DNA of 64,000 nt from Streptomyces subrutilus (GCF_008704535.1 NZ_CP023701.1:558001-622000), one strand, 5' to 3'. Positions 54,742 to 63,936 are shown, counted from the first letter of the stretch. The notes: generated by a model not told the origin, from the letters alone. Numbers and translations are program-made.

Positions 54742-55440
54742 TCAGGACCAGGCGATCGGGCCGTTCCGGTCGATGAAGCGGCCCGACCCGGCGCCGGGTC
54801 CCTCGGTCGCGAGGAGGACGATCGCGTCGGTGCCCTCGGTGACGGACTGCGGGCCGCTGTGGGCGTTGAGGTCGGTCGCCGTGTAGCCGGGGTCGACGGC
54901 GTTGACGCGGATGCCCTCCAGGCCCCTGGCGTACTGCGTCGTCAGCATGGTGAGGGCGGCCTTCGAAGCGGTGTAGAGCGGTGCGACGACGGAGGATTCC
55001 GCGCGCGAGGGGTCGTGGGTGAGCGCGAGCGATCCCATCCCGCTGCTGACGTTGACGATGACGGGGTCCGGCGAGCGGCGCAGCAGCGGGAGGAAGGCGC
55101 GGGTCGTGCGGATCACGCCGAACAGGTTGACGTCGAAGACGGCGAGGGCGTCCGCGGCGGTCAGGTCGGCGGGATCGGCGTGCGGACCGGTGATGCCGGC
55201 GTTGTTCACCAGGACGTCGATCGCCCCCTCGTGCGCGGCGACGTCGGCCGCGGCGGCGGTGACGGAGGCCTCGTCGGTGACGTCGACGCGGACGAACCGG
55301 GCGCCCAGCGCGGCGGCCGCTTCGGCCCCCCGTTCCGGGTCGCGGGCGCCCATGATCACGGTGTGGCCGAGGTCGAGGAGGCGGCGGGCGGTCTCGCGGC
55401 CCAGGCCCTTGTTGGCTCCGGTGATGAAGGTGGTGGTCAT
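54742..55440 (-). CDS. SDR family NAD(P)-dependent oxidoreductase
   Basis: 232 residues. Classical short-chain dehydrogenase: TGANKGLG (cofactor), DVLVNNAGITG, NVSSGMGS (catalytic Ser), YTASKAAL (Tyr-x-x-x-Lys) and DPGYTATDL. The C-terminus AGSGRFIDRNGPIAW is typical of carbonyl-reductase-like members. ATG start; a 6-bp-arm dyad TGGACC-GAT-GGTCCA lies directly upstream and could bind a regulator. The substrate is unknown. Confidence 0.92.
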   Translation of the reverse strand: MTTTFITGANKGLGRETARRLLDLGHTVIMGARDPERGAEAAAALGARFVRVDVTDEASVTAAAADVAAHEGAIDVLVNNAGITGPHADPADLTAADALAVFDVNLFGVIRTTRAFLPLLRRSPDPVIVNVSSGMGSLALTHDPSRAESSVVAPLYTASKAALTMLTTQYARGLEGIRVNAVDPGYTATDLNAHSGPQSVTEGTDAIVLLATEGPGAGSGRFIDRNGPIAWS

Positions 55441-55541
55441 GGACCGATGGTCCACGCCGCCCCGGTTCCCGGCCCGGGACGCTCCGACGCGGGGCGCACC
55501 GGTCCCACGAAGGGCGGCAGCAGACCCGCCGACGGGCTCGA

Positions 55542-55566
55542 CCGCGCCCCGGGGCCGGCGGCGCGG
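55542..55566 (-). terminator. hairpin after beta-propeller lipoprotein gene
   Basis: CCGCGCC / GGCGCGG, 7-bp stem, lies 4 bp beyond the stop codon on the leftward strand. Confidence 0.4.
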
Positions 55567-55570
55567 GGGG

Positions 55571-56698
55571 CTACAGCACGGCGATGCCCAGTGGGCGGGA
55601 GCCGGTCGGCAGACGGCGGGTGTCGCCCGTGTCGAGGTCGACGACGGTGATGCCGTTCCAGTAGCCGTCGCGGGTGAAGCCGCCGGTCACGTACGCCGTG
55701 CGCCCGTCCCGCGAGAGCGCGACGTCCTCGTGCGGCCCCTCCAGCGGGTGGACCCGCTCGGTCCCGTCCGGGTCGCGGACCGTCAGCGAGGGGCCTTCGC
55801 CGTCACCGGCCCGCACCGCGCCGGTGCCCACCACCAGGAGCCGGCCGTCGGGGGCCGCCGTCGCCCCGTGCTGGTGCGTGTCGGCCGTCATGCGCTCGAC
55901 GGTGGTGCGCCCGGTGCGGGGGTCGACCACGGCGAGCCGCTCCCCCTCGAACGGGAGCAGCAGCATGCCGTCGGAGGGGCGTACGGCCGTGTAGTGCGGC
56001 TTGAGCCAGGAGCCGAGGCCGCCTTCCGTGCCGTACGGGGCCACCTCGATGCGGCGCGGGGCCGGGGAGCCCGGGGAGCCGGCCGTGACGACCGTGACGT
56101 CGAAGGAGTCGTGGCCGGTGACGTAGACCTCGGAGCCGTCGGGCGAGACGTCCACGTCGAAGGGGCGCCGGCCCACGGGGACGACGGAGGTGACCTCGCG
56201 CGTCGCGGTGTCGACGACCTCCAGGACGCCCGTGGTGCCGGGCACGTTGACCCCGACGTAGGCGTGGGCGCCGTCGGGCGCCAGCGCGATGCCCATGCCA
56301 CCGCCGCGGTACTCGCCGTCGGCGGCGGGGCCGGTGTCGGTGCGGTACGGGACGCGGGCGACCAGCTCGCGCGTGCGGGTGTCGACGACGGCGACGCCCT
56401 CGGCCGTGGCCACCCAGGCCCGGCCGTCGGCTCCGACGGCCAGGCCGTAGGGGGCGCGGCCGACGGGGACCGAGGCCATCGCGCCGTGTCGCGGGTCGGT
56501 GAAGGTGACGGTGTCGGCGCCGAAGTCCGCGGTCAGCAGCGTGCCCTGCGGGGTGGGTGCGGTGGCGGGCGGCGGGGCGGACGCGGAGGGCGCGGGGGCG
56601 GTCGCGGCCGGGCCGGGTCCGGCGCCGCAGGCCCCGAGCAGCAGGGCGGCGGCGAGCGCCGCGAGGGCGGTGCGGGTGCCCGTCGTACGGCGGTTCAC
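55571..56698 (-). CDS. YncE-like beta-propeller lipoprotein
   Basis: 375 residues. Signal peptide with a good lipobox (ALLLGAC) then a Pro/Ala-rich linker and repeated WD/NHL-like blades: VPVGRAPYGLAVGADGRAWVATAEGVAVVDTRTRELVARV, GGGMGIALAPDGAHAYVGVNV, PVGRRPFDVDVSPDGSEVYVTG, GPHEDVALSRDGRTAYVTGGF, LPTGSRPLGIAVL. This is the YncE/lactonase-like beta-propeller family, anchored outside the membrane. GTG start overlaps the ankyrin gene's stop (GTGA), so the two are coupled. Confidence 0.88.
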   Translation of the reverse strand: MNRRTTGTRTALAALAAALLLGACGAGPGPAATAPAPSASAPPPATAPTPQGTLLTADFGADTVTFTDPRHGAMASVPVGRAPYGLAVGADGRAWVATAEGVAVVDTRTRELVARVPYRTDTGPAADGEYRGGGMGIALAPDGAHAYVGVNVPGTTGVLEVVDTATREVTSVVPVGRRPFDVDVSPDGSEVYVTGHDSFDVTVVTAGSPGSPAPRRIEVAPYGTEGGLGSWLKPHYTAVRPSDGMLLLPFEGERLAVVDPRTGRTTVERMTADTHQHGATAAPDGRLLVVGTGAVRAGDGEGPSLTVRDPDGTERVHPLEGPHEDVALSRDGRTAYVTGGFTRDGYWNGITVVDLDTGDTRRLPTGSRPLGIAVL

Positions 56699-57354
56699 CG
56701 GCCGGTCTCCGTCCCGGGGGCGCCCTGCGCTCCGGAGACGGCCCGCGTTCCGCGGGCGGCGGCGAGGAGGCGGGCCATGCCGTCGAAGCCGCGGCGGGTG
56801 GCGTGCTCGTGGGCGGTGACGCCGTCGAGGTCGGGCAGCAGGGGATCGGCGCCCGCCGCGAGCAGCAGGGCGACGACCTCCTCGTGCCGGGGGCCGCCGT
56901 CGCCGAGGATCACGGCCTCCAGCAGGGCGGTCCAGCCGAGCCGGTTGACGTGGTCGACGTCGATGGCGGTCTCGTCGAGCACGGCGCGCACGTAGCGGGT
57001 GTGCCCGCGTTCGGCGGCCGGGACGAGGGAGGTCCCGCCGAACCGGTTGGGCTGGGTCAGGTCGGGTCCGGCGGCCAGCAGCAGCCGCATCATGCGGACG
57101 CTCCCGGTGACGCCGGTGACGAGCCAGGGGCTGTCGGCGCGGGAGTCCGGGGCGTCGGGATCGGCGCCGGCGGCGAGCAGGACGGCGGCCGCGTCGGCGT
57201 GGTCGCCGAGCGCGGCGAGCAGCAGCGGGGTGCGCAGCTGGTCGTCACGGGCCTCGACGCGGGCGCCCGCGGCGAGCGCCGCGCCGACCGCGGCCGCGTC
57301 GCCGCGCCGGGCGGCTTCGAGGAGCGCCCGGTCCGGTCGGTCGTGCGGGTTCAT
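56695..57354 (-). CDS. ankyrin-repeat protein
   Basis: 219 residues with about five ankyrin repeats: RALLEAARRGDAAAVGAALAAGARVEARDDQLRTPLLLAALGDHADAAAVLLAAGADPDAPD, then RMMRLLLAAGPDLTQPNRFGGTSLVPAAERGHTRYVRAVL and HEEVVALLLAAGADPLLPDLDGVTAHEHATRRG. Ankyrin repeats mediate protein binding. No signal peptide, so cytoplasmic. ATG at MNPHDRPDRALLEAA with GAGGA upstream. It overlaps the lipoprotein gene downstream, a pairing that recurs in Streptomyces as far as I recall. Confidence 0.9.
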   Translation of the reverse strand: MNPHDRPDRALLEAARRGDAAAVGAALAAGARVEARDDQLRTPLLLAALGDHADAAAVLLAAGADPDAPDSRADSPWLVTGVTGSVRMMRLLLAAGPDLTQPNRFGGTSLVPAAERGHTRYVRAVLDETAIDVDHVNRLGWTALLEAVILGDGGPRHEEVVALLLAAGADPLLPDLDGVTAHEHATRRGFDGMARLLAAARGTRAVSGAQGAPGTETGR

Positions 57355-57610
57355 GGTGGTCCTCTCGGCTCCGGGGCGGGGAGGGCCGTCCGTGCCCTCC
57401 CGCTCCCCCGTTCCCATGCTGGTCCCGCGCGCGGTCCCGGCCGGTCCGCCCTGCGGCCGGAGTCGGCGGGCGGCCCGGAGGATGCCGGGGTCCTCCGATC
57501 GGACGATGCGCCGGCCGCGGCGAGGCCGTAGCGGGCCCGGGGCCGGGCGGCGTCGGGGGGCGCATCGGAGCCGTACCGTGCTCGGTCCCCGTGGCGGAGC
57601 CGGTCCGGGC

Positions 57611-58144
57611 TCAGGCCTCGTATTCGGTGAGGTCGATGCCGTGGATCTGCAGCAGGTGGCCGTACGCGGGGTGGGTGGTGTCGCGCTCCGCCACCATCCC
57701 GAGCTTGCGGATCACGTTCTCGGACTCGTCGTTGCCGGCCCGGTTGATCGCCACGACCCGGTCCAGGCCGCGGTCCTGGAGGGCGAACTCCAGCGTGGCG
57801 TGGGCGGCCTCCGAGGCGTAGCCCTGACCCCAGTACTGGCGGCCCAGGCGCCAGCTGATCTCCACGGCCGGCATCACCTCGGCCAGGTACTCGGGTACGG
57901 AGAGGCCGACGACGCCGATCAGCTCGCCGGAGCCGAGGAGCTCGACGGCGAAGAGGCCGAAGCCCTCCTCGTCCCACTCCTCCTCCATGCGCTCGATGTC
58001 CTCGGCGCTGTCGTCCAGGCCGCGGACCGATCCGTCGCCGATCCACCGCATCACCTCCGCGTCCCCGTCGATCTCCGACAGGGGGATGAGGTCGTCGTCG
58101 TGCCAGCGGCGGAGGATGAGGCGGGGGGTCAGGATCTCGGTCAT
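57611..58144 (-). CDS. GNAT family N-acetyltransferase
   Basis: 177 residues. MTEILTPRLILRRWHDDDLIPLSEID opens the RimJ/RimL-like fold. The acetyl-CoA loop is in WRLGRQYWGQGYASEAAHATLEFALQDRGLDRVVAINRAGNDESENVIRKLGM. The substrate, protein N-terminus or small molecule, cannot be told. An in-frame ATG 9 bp upstream (MARMTEIL) is possible. Confidence 0.92.
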   Translation of the reverse strand: MTEILTPRLILRRWHDDDLIPLSEIDGDAEVMRWIGDGSVRGLDDSAEDIERMEEEWDEEGFGLFAVELLGSGELIGVVGLSVPEYLAEVMPAVEISWRLGRQYWGQGYASEAAHATLEFALQDRGLDRVVAINRAGNDESENVIRKLGMVAERDTTHPAYGHLLQIHGIDLTEYEA

Positions 58145-58298
58145 GCGGGCCATCCTGCCGAACACCGGTGCGCAGCGGTAATCGGGTCCTCCGTTGCGGC
58201 GGTGTTGCAGGTTCGTGGCCATCGTGTCGAGGAGGTTCCCGCAGGTGGGGCCGGGCTCCTACGGTCCGTCGGGAATCGCGACCGAGGAGTGTTCCGCC

Positions 58299-59627
58299 AT
58301 GCCCGTCGACCTGTCGGACGAGAGCCGTTACGACCGTGCGCGCCTGCGGCAGTGGGCGCGCGGCCGCGCCCGTTCCGCCGGGGTGGACCGGCGCGACCTG
58401 CTGAGGCTGTTCGCGGCCGGCGCGGCCGCCGGCGCCCTGACGGCGGGCGCTTCCGGCCCGGCCGGGGCGGCGTCCGCGCACGGCGCGCCGGACGCGGCCG
58501 CACCGGGCCCGGGCTCGGGTCCGGCCCGGGCGGCGGCCCCGGTCGCGCCGCCCGGCATCGTGAAGCCGCTCCCGCCGGAGCTGTTCACGGTCCGGGGCAC
58601 CAACGCGGAGACGAACTTCGCGGCCCTGCGCGGTACGGGCCCGCTGACTCCGGTGGACCGGTTCTTCGTGCGCAACCACACCACCACCCCGCGCGTCGAG
58701 GCGGCCGGCTGGCGGCTGAACGTGTGGGGCGACGGGCTGGCCGCCGGCCCGGTGGAGTTCTCCTACGACCGGCTGCGGTCCCTTCCGGCGGTGGAGCGGA
58801 CGCTGTTCATCGAGTGCGCCGGCAACGGCCGCAGCTTCTACACCACCCAGCAGGGCCAGCAGGTGACCGGCACCGCCTGGACCCTCGGCGCGATCGGCTC
58901 GGCCCGCTGGCGCGGGGCCCGGCTGTCGGACGTGCTGCGGCGGGCGGGCGTGACGCGCGCGGCGGTGGACGTGCTGCCGCGCGGCCTGGACGACGAGGTG
59001 GTGGCGAACGGGGTGAACCTCGGGCGGGTGCGGCGGCCGCTGCCGGTCTCGAAGGCGCTGGACGACGTGATCCTGGCGTACGAGATGAACGGGGGACCGC
59101 TGCCGCCCGACCACGGCGGGCCGGTCCGGGTGGTCGTGCCGGACTGGATCGGGATCTCGTCGATCAAGTGGGTCGGGGACATCGAGGTCAGCGCACAGCC
59201 GCTGTACTCGCCGTGGAACACCGACCTGTACCGGCTGTTCGGGCCCGACCAGCCGGCGGAGGGCAGCGCCCCGCTGACCCGGCAGACCCTCAAGAGCGCC
59301 TTCGAGCTGGAGCTCGGGGCGAGCGTCCCGGTGCACCGGACCCGGCTGCTGACCGGCCGTTCGTGGTCGGGTGCGGCGCCCGTGCACCGGGTGGAGGTGA
59401 GCACGGACGGCGGTGCGCGGTGGCAGCGGGCCCGGCTGCACGACGCGCCGCGGCGGGGCGGCTGGGTGCGCTGGTCGCTGCCGTGGACCCCGCGGACCAC
59501 GGGCGCGGCCGCCCTGCTGGCGCGGGCGACGGACGCCGGCGGCCGGACCCAGCCCGCGACGGCGGCGTACAACACGCAGGGCTACCTCTTCGACGCGGTG
59601 GTGCGCCACCCGGTGACGGTGGTCTGA
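58299..59627 (+). CDS. molybdopterin-dependent sulfite-oxidase-like protein, Tat-exported
   Basis: 442 residues. A twin-arginine signal (RRDLLRLFAAGAAAGALTAG) at about residue 30 marks export with folded cofactor. The molybdopterin domain has VDRFFVRNHTTTP, WRLNVWGDGL and FIECAGNGRSFY with the metal-binding Cys173. PDWIGISSIKWVGDIEV leads to the Mo-co dimerisation domain (HRVEVSTDGGARWQRARL, FDAVVRHPVTVV). The typical enzyme oxidises sulfite or a related substrate; no heme domain is fused. ATG with GAGGAG at 9-nt spacing. Confidence 0.92.
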   Translation: MPVDLSDESRYDRARLRQWARGRARSAGVDRRDLLRLFAAGAAAGALTAGASGPAGAASAHGAPDAAAPGPGSGPARAAAPVAPPGIVKPLPPELFTVRGTNAETNFAALRGTGPLTPVDRFFVRNHTTTPRVEAAGWRLNVWGDGLAAGPVEFSYDRLRSLPAVERTLFIECAGNGRSFYTTQQGQQVTGTAWTLGAIGSARWRGARLSDVLRRAGVTRAAVDVLPRGLDDEVVANGVNLGRVRRPLPVSKALDDVILAYEMNGGPLPPDHGGPVRVVVPDWIGISSIKWVGDIEVSAQPLYSPWNTDLYRLFGPDQPAEGSAPLTRQTLKSAFELELGASVPVHRTRLLTGRSWSGAAPVHRVEVSTDGGARWQRARLHDAPRRGGWVRWSLPWTPRTTGAAALLARATDAGGRTQPATAAYNTQGYLFDAVVRHPVTVV

Positions 59628-59727
59628 CCCGGGCCGCGTACCGCCGGTGCAGGACCGTCCCCCGTTCCGTCCCGAAAAGGACGAGAATGGGACCGTGTGC
59701 CCCCGCGCGGGACGAACGGAGCGAGCC

Positions 59728-60543
59728 GTGAGGATGTCGACGAAGGAGGTCTTCGGAGCTCCGTGCTGGGTGAGCCTGATGGCGCGCGACCTCGGCACGG
59801 CGCAGCGCTTCTACGGGGCGGTCGTCGGCTGGAGCTACCGGCGGACCCGGCTCGGCGAGGCGTTCTCGGTGGCCGAGCTGGACCGGGTGCCGGTGGCGGG
59901 CATCGGTGCGCTCGCGGCGGACCTGGCCGTGCCGGTGGCCTGGACCCCGTACTTCGCCGTCGACGACGCCGACGCGGCCGCGGACCGCGTCCGCGAGCGG
60001 ACGGGGACGATCGCGGTCGGCCCGGTGTCCTTCGCTTCCGGGGGCCGCGCGGCGCTGGTGTCCGACCCGCAGGGCGCGGTCTTCGGTATCTGGGAGGGCG
60101 CGGTCTCGGCGGACTGGCGGGTGGGCCGGGGCCAGGCGCCGGCTTGGCTGGAACTGCGCACCCGCGACGCCTTCGACGCGGCGATCTTCTACGGCGCGGT
60201 GCTGGAGTGGGCGACGGGGCGCTCCGGCTGCTGCGAGGTCTCGTACGAGGAGGACAGGGTGGTCCTGCGGCAGGGCGGCGAGCCCGTCGCCCGGCTCGAC
60301 GGCGGTCCGGTCGAGCGCGCCGCCCGCGACCCGCACGCCCGGCCGCGCTGGCACGTCCACTTCCGCGTCCCGCACCTGCGGCGGGCGGTCGAGGAGGCCG
60401 TGGCGCTGGGGGGCCGGACCGTCTCGGACGTCACCTCCGACGCCACCGAACGCTGGGTGGCGCTGCGGGACCCGGACGGGGCCCTGTTCACCCTCACCGC
60501 GCCCCTGGGCGGCCCGGCGGCCGGGGGCGGTCACGCTCGGTGA
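59728..60543 (+). CDS. VOC family protein with two glyoxalase-like domains
   Basis: About 271 residues. The first VOC half (about 8-120) includes GAPCWVSLMARDLGTAQRFYGAVVGWSYR and VSDPQGAVFGIWEG. The second (about 130-260) includes PAWLELRTRDAFDAAIFYGAVLEWATG and LRDPDGALFTLTAP. These families include dioxygenases, resistance proteins and glyoxalases; metal ligands are incomplete and the function is not assignable. GTG start with GGAG 7 nt upstream. Confidence 0.85.
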   Translation: MRMSTKEVFGAPCWVSLMARDLGTAQRFYGAVVGWSYRRTRLGEAFSVAELDRVPVAGIGALAADLAVPVAWTPYFAVDDADAAADRVRERTGTIAVGPVSFASGGRAALVSDPQGAVFGIWEGAVSADWRVGRGQAPAWLELRTRDAFDAAIFYGAVLEWATGRSGCCEVSYEEDRVVLRQGGEPVARLDGGPVERAARDPHARPRWHVHFRVPHLRRAVEEAVALGGRTVSDVTSDATERWVALRDPDGALFTLTAPLGGPAAGGGHAR

Positions 60544-60620
60544 GGGTTCGAGGTGCGGGTGGACGGTGGTGCTGGTGTCCTGATGTCGCCCGCTCTCCCC
60601 ACGGCACACAAGGAGTGATC

Positions 60621-60809
60621 ATGAGCGATGCAGGCGAGGCCCGCGGACGGTCGGGGCAGTTGCGCGCCAAGGCGCAGGAGCTGAACGAGGCGGCCGAACG
60701 GTCCACCGACGCGGACGAGAAGCGCAGACTGCGCGACAAGGCCCGCCGGCTCCAGGCGCAGAGCGAGCAGGAGGGCAAGCTCGACGACCGGGGCATGGAC
60801 CCGCTCTAG
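60621..60809 (+). CDS. DUF6381 family small protein
   Basis: 62 residues, highly charged and helical: LRAKAQELNEAAERSTDADEKRRLRDKARRLQAQSEQEGKLDDRGMDPL. This matches small Streptomyces proteins of family DUF6381. ATG preceded by AAGGAG at ideal spacing; a perfect 19-bp hairpin follows the stop. Confidence 0.82.
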   Translation: MSDAGEARGRSGQLRAKAQELNEAAERSTDADEKRRLRDKARRLQAQSEQEGKLDDRGMDPL

Positions 60810-60836
60810 CCCCCCTCGGCCGAAGCCCTTCCCTCC

Positions 60837-60881
60837 GCGGCCGGTGGCCGCCGCGACATCCCCGCGGCGGCCACCGGCCGC
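60837..60881 (+). terminator. very strong hairpin, 19-bp perfect stem
   Basis: Left arm 60837-60855 and right arm 60863-60881 are exact reverse complements with a 7-nt loop; nearly all pairs are G-C. It begins 27 bp after the DUF6381 stop. Confidence 0.75.
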
Positions 60882-61023
60882 TCGCGGCCGCTCCCCCGTG
60901 CGGAGCATGGAGCAACCGAGTCCGGGTAGCCGGGTGTTCACAGCAACCGGCAGGCGGGCCGGGCGGCCCGGTGCTCCGGGGCGTCCGGGGCCGCACGGAC
61001 AGGACGGAAGGAAGGGTTTCCCG

Positions 61024-61473
61024 ATGTCGCACGTCGAGGAACACGTCGAGGTGAACGTCCCTCTGCGGACGGCCTACAACCAGTGGACGCAGTTCGAGGA
61101 GTTCCCGTCCTTCATGGCGGGGGTCGAGCGGGTCGAGCAGCGCGGCGACACCCTCACGCACTGGGTGACGAACGTGAACGGCGTGGAGCGGACCTTCGAC
61201 GCACGGATCACCGAACAGCTCCCGGACCGGCGCGTCGCGTGGATGACCGAGGGCGCCGGCACGCGCCAGGGCGGGCTGGTCACCTTCGAGCCGGTCGACG
61301 CGACGACCACGGAGATCGTCGTGCACGTGAACTGGGTGCCCGAGGGCATCGCGGAGTCCACCGCGGACAAGCTCGGCTTCGTCAAGCGCCAGGTGGCCGG
61401 AGACCTCAAGCGCTTCAAGGCCTTCATCGAGACGCGAGGTGCCGAGACCGGCGCCTGGCGCGGCGAGGTCTGA
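61024..61473 (+). CDS. SRPBCC family protein (polyketide-cyclase/START-like fold)
   Basis: 149 residues. EHVEVNVPLRTAYNQWTQFEEFPSFMAGVERVEQRGDTLTHWVTNVNGVERTFDARITEQLPDRRVAWMTEG and the final VKRQVAGDLKRFKAFIE helix show the START-like hydrophobic-pocket fold of the general stress cyclase/dehydrase group. The ligand is unknown. ATG start; GGAAGG precedes it. It lies just upstream of a DUF1206 gene, a pairing consistent with stress-related membrane proteins. Confidence 0.88.
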   Translation: MSHVEEHVEVNVPLRTAYNQWTQFEEFPSFMAGVERVEQRGDTLTHWVTNVNGVERTFDARITEQLPDRRVAWMTEGAGTRQGGLVTFEPVDATTTEIVVHVNWVPEGIAESTADKLGFVKRQVAGDLKRFKAFIETRGAETGAWRGEV

Positions 61474-61511
61474 GCGCCGTGGGCGGCGCAGTGGCGCGCG
61501 AGGGCGGCGCG

Positions 61512-62324
61512 ATGGCACGCGGAGGCGTGCGGACCGCGTCCCGGGGCGGTACCGGCCGGGAGGTGGCGGCGCGGTGCGGACTGGTGGCGCGGGGTGTGCT
61601 GTACGTGCTCATCGGCGTACTCGCCGTCCGGGTGGCGTTCGGTGGCGGCGGCCAGGAGGCGGACCGCCAGGGCGCGTTGCAGGAGCTCGCGGCCCAGCCC
61701 TTCGGCAAGGTGCTGGTGTGGGCGGTCGGGGTCGGCATCGTGTGCATGATGCTGTGGCGGCTGTCGGAGGCGGTGTTCGGCGCCGCCGGTCCCGACGGCG
61801 ACAAGGCGTCCAAGCGGGCGACGTCCGCGGCTCGGGCCGTGTTCTACGGGGTCGTGGCGTTCTCGGTGCTGTCCTTCGCGGCCGGCGCCGGCAACCGGCA
61901 GTCCGGAGACCAGCAGTCGCGGGACATGACCTCGAAGGCGATGGAACTGCCGGGCGGCCAGTGGTGGGTGGGCGCGGCCGGCGTGGCGATAGCCGTGGCG
62001 GGTGTGGTGGTCGCCGTCCAGGCGGCCCGGCGCACCTTCCGCAAGCACCTGGCGATGACCGGTGCTTCGCAGGGCGCCCGCAAGGCCGTCGACGTGCTCG
62101 GCATCGCGGGCGGCATCGCCCGCGGCACCGTCTTCGCGGCGGCCGGCGGCTTCGTCGTGTACGCCGCGGTGCGGTTCGACCCGGGCCAGGCGAAGGGCAT
62201 GGACGACACCCTGCGCTCGCTCGCCCAGACCCCGGCGGGCCCGTGGCTGCTCGTGGCGGTCGCGGCCGGGCTCGTCCTGTTCGGTCTGTTCTCCTGGGCC
62301 ATGGCCCGCTGGCGCCGCGTCTGA
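61512..62324 (+). CDS. DUF1206 membrane protein
   Basis: About 270 residues with six membrane helices in three similar repeats, each beginning with a R-x-G-x-x-A-R-G-x-x-Y type turn (CGLVARGVLYVLIGVLAVRVAFG, then ARAVFYGVVAFSVLSFA and GIARGTVFAAAGGFVVYAAVRFDPG). DUF1206 proteins are of unknown function. I chose ATG at MARGGVRTAS with GAGGG upstream; two GTG codons upstream extend the frame by up to 11 residues. Follows the SRPBCC gene closely. Confidence 0.88.
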   Translation: MARGGVRTASRGGTGREVAARCGLVARGVLYVLIGVLAVRVAFGGGGQEADRQGALQELAAQPFGKVLVWAVGVGIVCMMLWRLSEAVFGAAGPDGDKASKRATSAARAVFYGVVAFSVLSFAAGAGNRQSGDQQSRDMTSKAMELPGGQWWVGAAGVAIAVAGVVVAVQAARRTFRKHLAMTGASQGARKAVDVLGIAGGIARGTVFAAAGGFVVYAAVRFDPGQAKGMDDTLRSLAQTPAGPWLLVAVAAGLVLFGLFSWAMARWRRV

Positions 62325-62345
62325 CCCGCGCCGCCACCACGACAC

Positions 62346-62385
62346 CGGCCGGCCGCCGGCTCCCTCCGGGGGCCGCGGCCGGCCG
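62346..62385. terminator. bidirectional hairpin between convergent genes
   Basis: CGGCCGGCCGC / GCGGCCGGCCG, perfect 11-bp stem with an 18-nt loop, between the DUF1206 and M64 genes. Confidence 0.6.
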
Positions 62386-62412
62386 TCGCGTCACCGCGCC
62401 CGGGACGGTCGG

Positions 62413-63798
62413 CTACAGCCGCACGGACCACTGCGCCGTGGAGGTCAGCCCGCGGGCGGCCTCCGGATCGCGCACGGAGGGGGTGCGGTCGCGGACCGTC
62501 ACGGCGAGCCGGTGCGCGCGCAGGTCGAACAGCCACAGGTCCGCCACCCGCACCTCGGTCCGGCCCGCGAACCGCCCCAGCTCCCGGCCGTCGAGGTACC
62601 AGCGGACGTCGAGCTGCCGGCCGTCCGCGCCGGCCAGCCGGGGCACGGCCACCCTGGCGGTGTGGCGCGGGCGCAGGGTGCGGTCGACCGGGGTGAGCGG
62701 GGTGGCGGTCCGGGCGTGCCGGTGGAAGCCGGCGATCATCGCCTCGACGCCGGGCAGGTTGAAGGGCTTGCCGAGCACCCGCATCAGGGAGCCGTCGGTG
62801 GGGCGGTACAGGCCGCCGACGTAGTAGCCGCCGCCCTCGTAGGTGCCGACCGTGCCGCCGTCGGGCGACTGCTCGCCGAGCCAGCGGTACCACTTGGCCT
62901 GCTGCGCGGCCATCCGGTCGGCCGGCAGGGTGCTGGTGTTGGAGTCGGCCGGTTCGGGACCCGTGTACCGCTCGTAGTCGGGGACGCCCGGGTAGAAGTA
63001 CTCGTCGGCGAGCTTGCCCAGCGAATGGCCGGTCTCGTGGATGGCGACCTGACCGGACTTGGCGTGGCGGTGGCCGGCCGAGGCGGTGGATATGCCCTCG
63101 TAGCCGAGGGTGGCGCTGGGTTCGTTGTAGCCCGCCCCGCCGTACTTGGCACTGTTGGCGAGGACGATGACGAGATCGGCCTCCGGTGCCTTCGCCACGT
63201 ACGCGTCGACCTTCGGCTGGTCGACGCAGAGCAGCCGTTCGATGTCCTCGCACCAGAAGTACGAGCCGAGCGCGGTGTCGCGGACGGTGGCCGGGTCGGG
63301 GTCGCCGGAGACGCCCGAGTCGCGGGACACCGCGTCGACCGTCCACACGTTGAAGAGGTCGCGGTAGGTGGTGTACGGCTCGACGGCCGTGACCTCGGCC
63401 CACTTCTCGCGGGCGTCGTCGTGGAACCGGGCCAGTTCGCCGGCCGTGTACCCGTCGCCGATGACGACCACGTCGAGCCGGTCGGCCGCGGGGCCGTTGT
63501 CGATCAGCTTCGCGACCCCGCCGTCCGCGGCCCGCTCGGCCGGTGAGAGCCGGCCCGCGGCCGCGGTCCGGCCGCCGGACGGCACCCGCGGCACCAGGAC
63601 GCGGCCCGATCCGGCCGCCTCGCCGTGCTCGGGTCCCGGCACCTCGACCTGCACCCGCGCCGCGCCCGGCCCGGCCGCCGCGGCGGGGATCGCTGCCGCG
63701 CCGGCGGGCCCGGCGGCCGACAGCGCCGCGGCGGCGCACACCGCGACGACGGCGGCGGCGCAGCGCCCCGCCCTTCTGGTTCGCCTGACTGGGTCCAC
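62413..63798 (-). CDS. secreted M64 family metallopeptidase
   Basis: 461 residues. A signal peptide (GRCAAAVVAVCAAAALSAAGPAGAAA) and Pro/Gly-rich propeptide-like region (about 40-95) precede the catalytic domain, with LDVVVIGDGYTAGELARFHDDA and the zinc motif HETGHSLGKLADEY (His254, Glu255, His258). The H-E-x-x-H-x-x-G-x-x-x-D-E arrangement is the M64 (IgA-peptidase) family signature. A C-terminal beta domain follows from about residue 365. GTG start with GAGGA 5 nt upstream. Substrate unknown. Confidence 0.92.
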   Translation of the reverse strand: MDPVRRTRRAGRCAAAVVAVCAAAALSAAGPAGAAAIPAAAAGPGAARVQVEVPGPEHGEAAGSGRVLVPRVPSGGRTAAAGRLSPAERAADGGVAKLIDNGPAADRLDVVVIGDGYTAGELARFHDDAREKWAEVTAVEPYTTYRDLFNVWTVDAVSRDSGVSGDPDPATVRDTALGSYFWCEDIERLLCVDQPKVDAYVAKAPEADLVIVLANSAKYGGAGYNEPSATLGYEGISTASAGHRHAKSGQVAIHETGHSLGKLADEYFYPGVPDYERYTGPEPADSNTSTLPADRMAAQQAKWYRWLGEQSPDGGTVGTYEGGGYYVGGLYRPTDGSLMRVLGKPFNLPGVEAMIAGFHRHARTATPLTPVDRTLRPRHTARVAVPRLAGADGRQLDVRWYLDGRELGRFAGRTEVRVADLWLFDLRAHRLAVTVRDRTPSVRDPEAARGLTSTAQWSVRL

Positions 63799-63834
63799 GG
63801 GGTCCTCACCGGATGAAGGAGTTGAGTGCGGGTG

Positions 63835-63858
63835 TAAGCACGCTGAATCAGTTGCTTA
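63835..63858. promoter_or_regulatory. inverted repeat upstream of the M64 gene
   Basis: TAAGCA-N12-TGCTTA sits in a short AT-rich island 37 bp before the peptidase start and between divergent genes. It is a candidate regulator site. Confidence 0.4.
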
Positions 63859-63936
63859 AATTAGGGGGCGCGCGGACGGTGCGCAATGGCCTGCTCCCCT
63901 TGGACGAAGGGGAGTTCGCACCTCCTGGGGGTCTTC

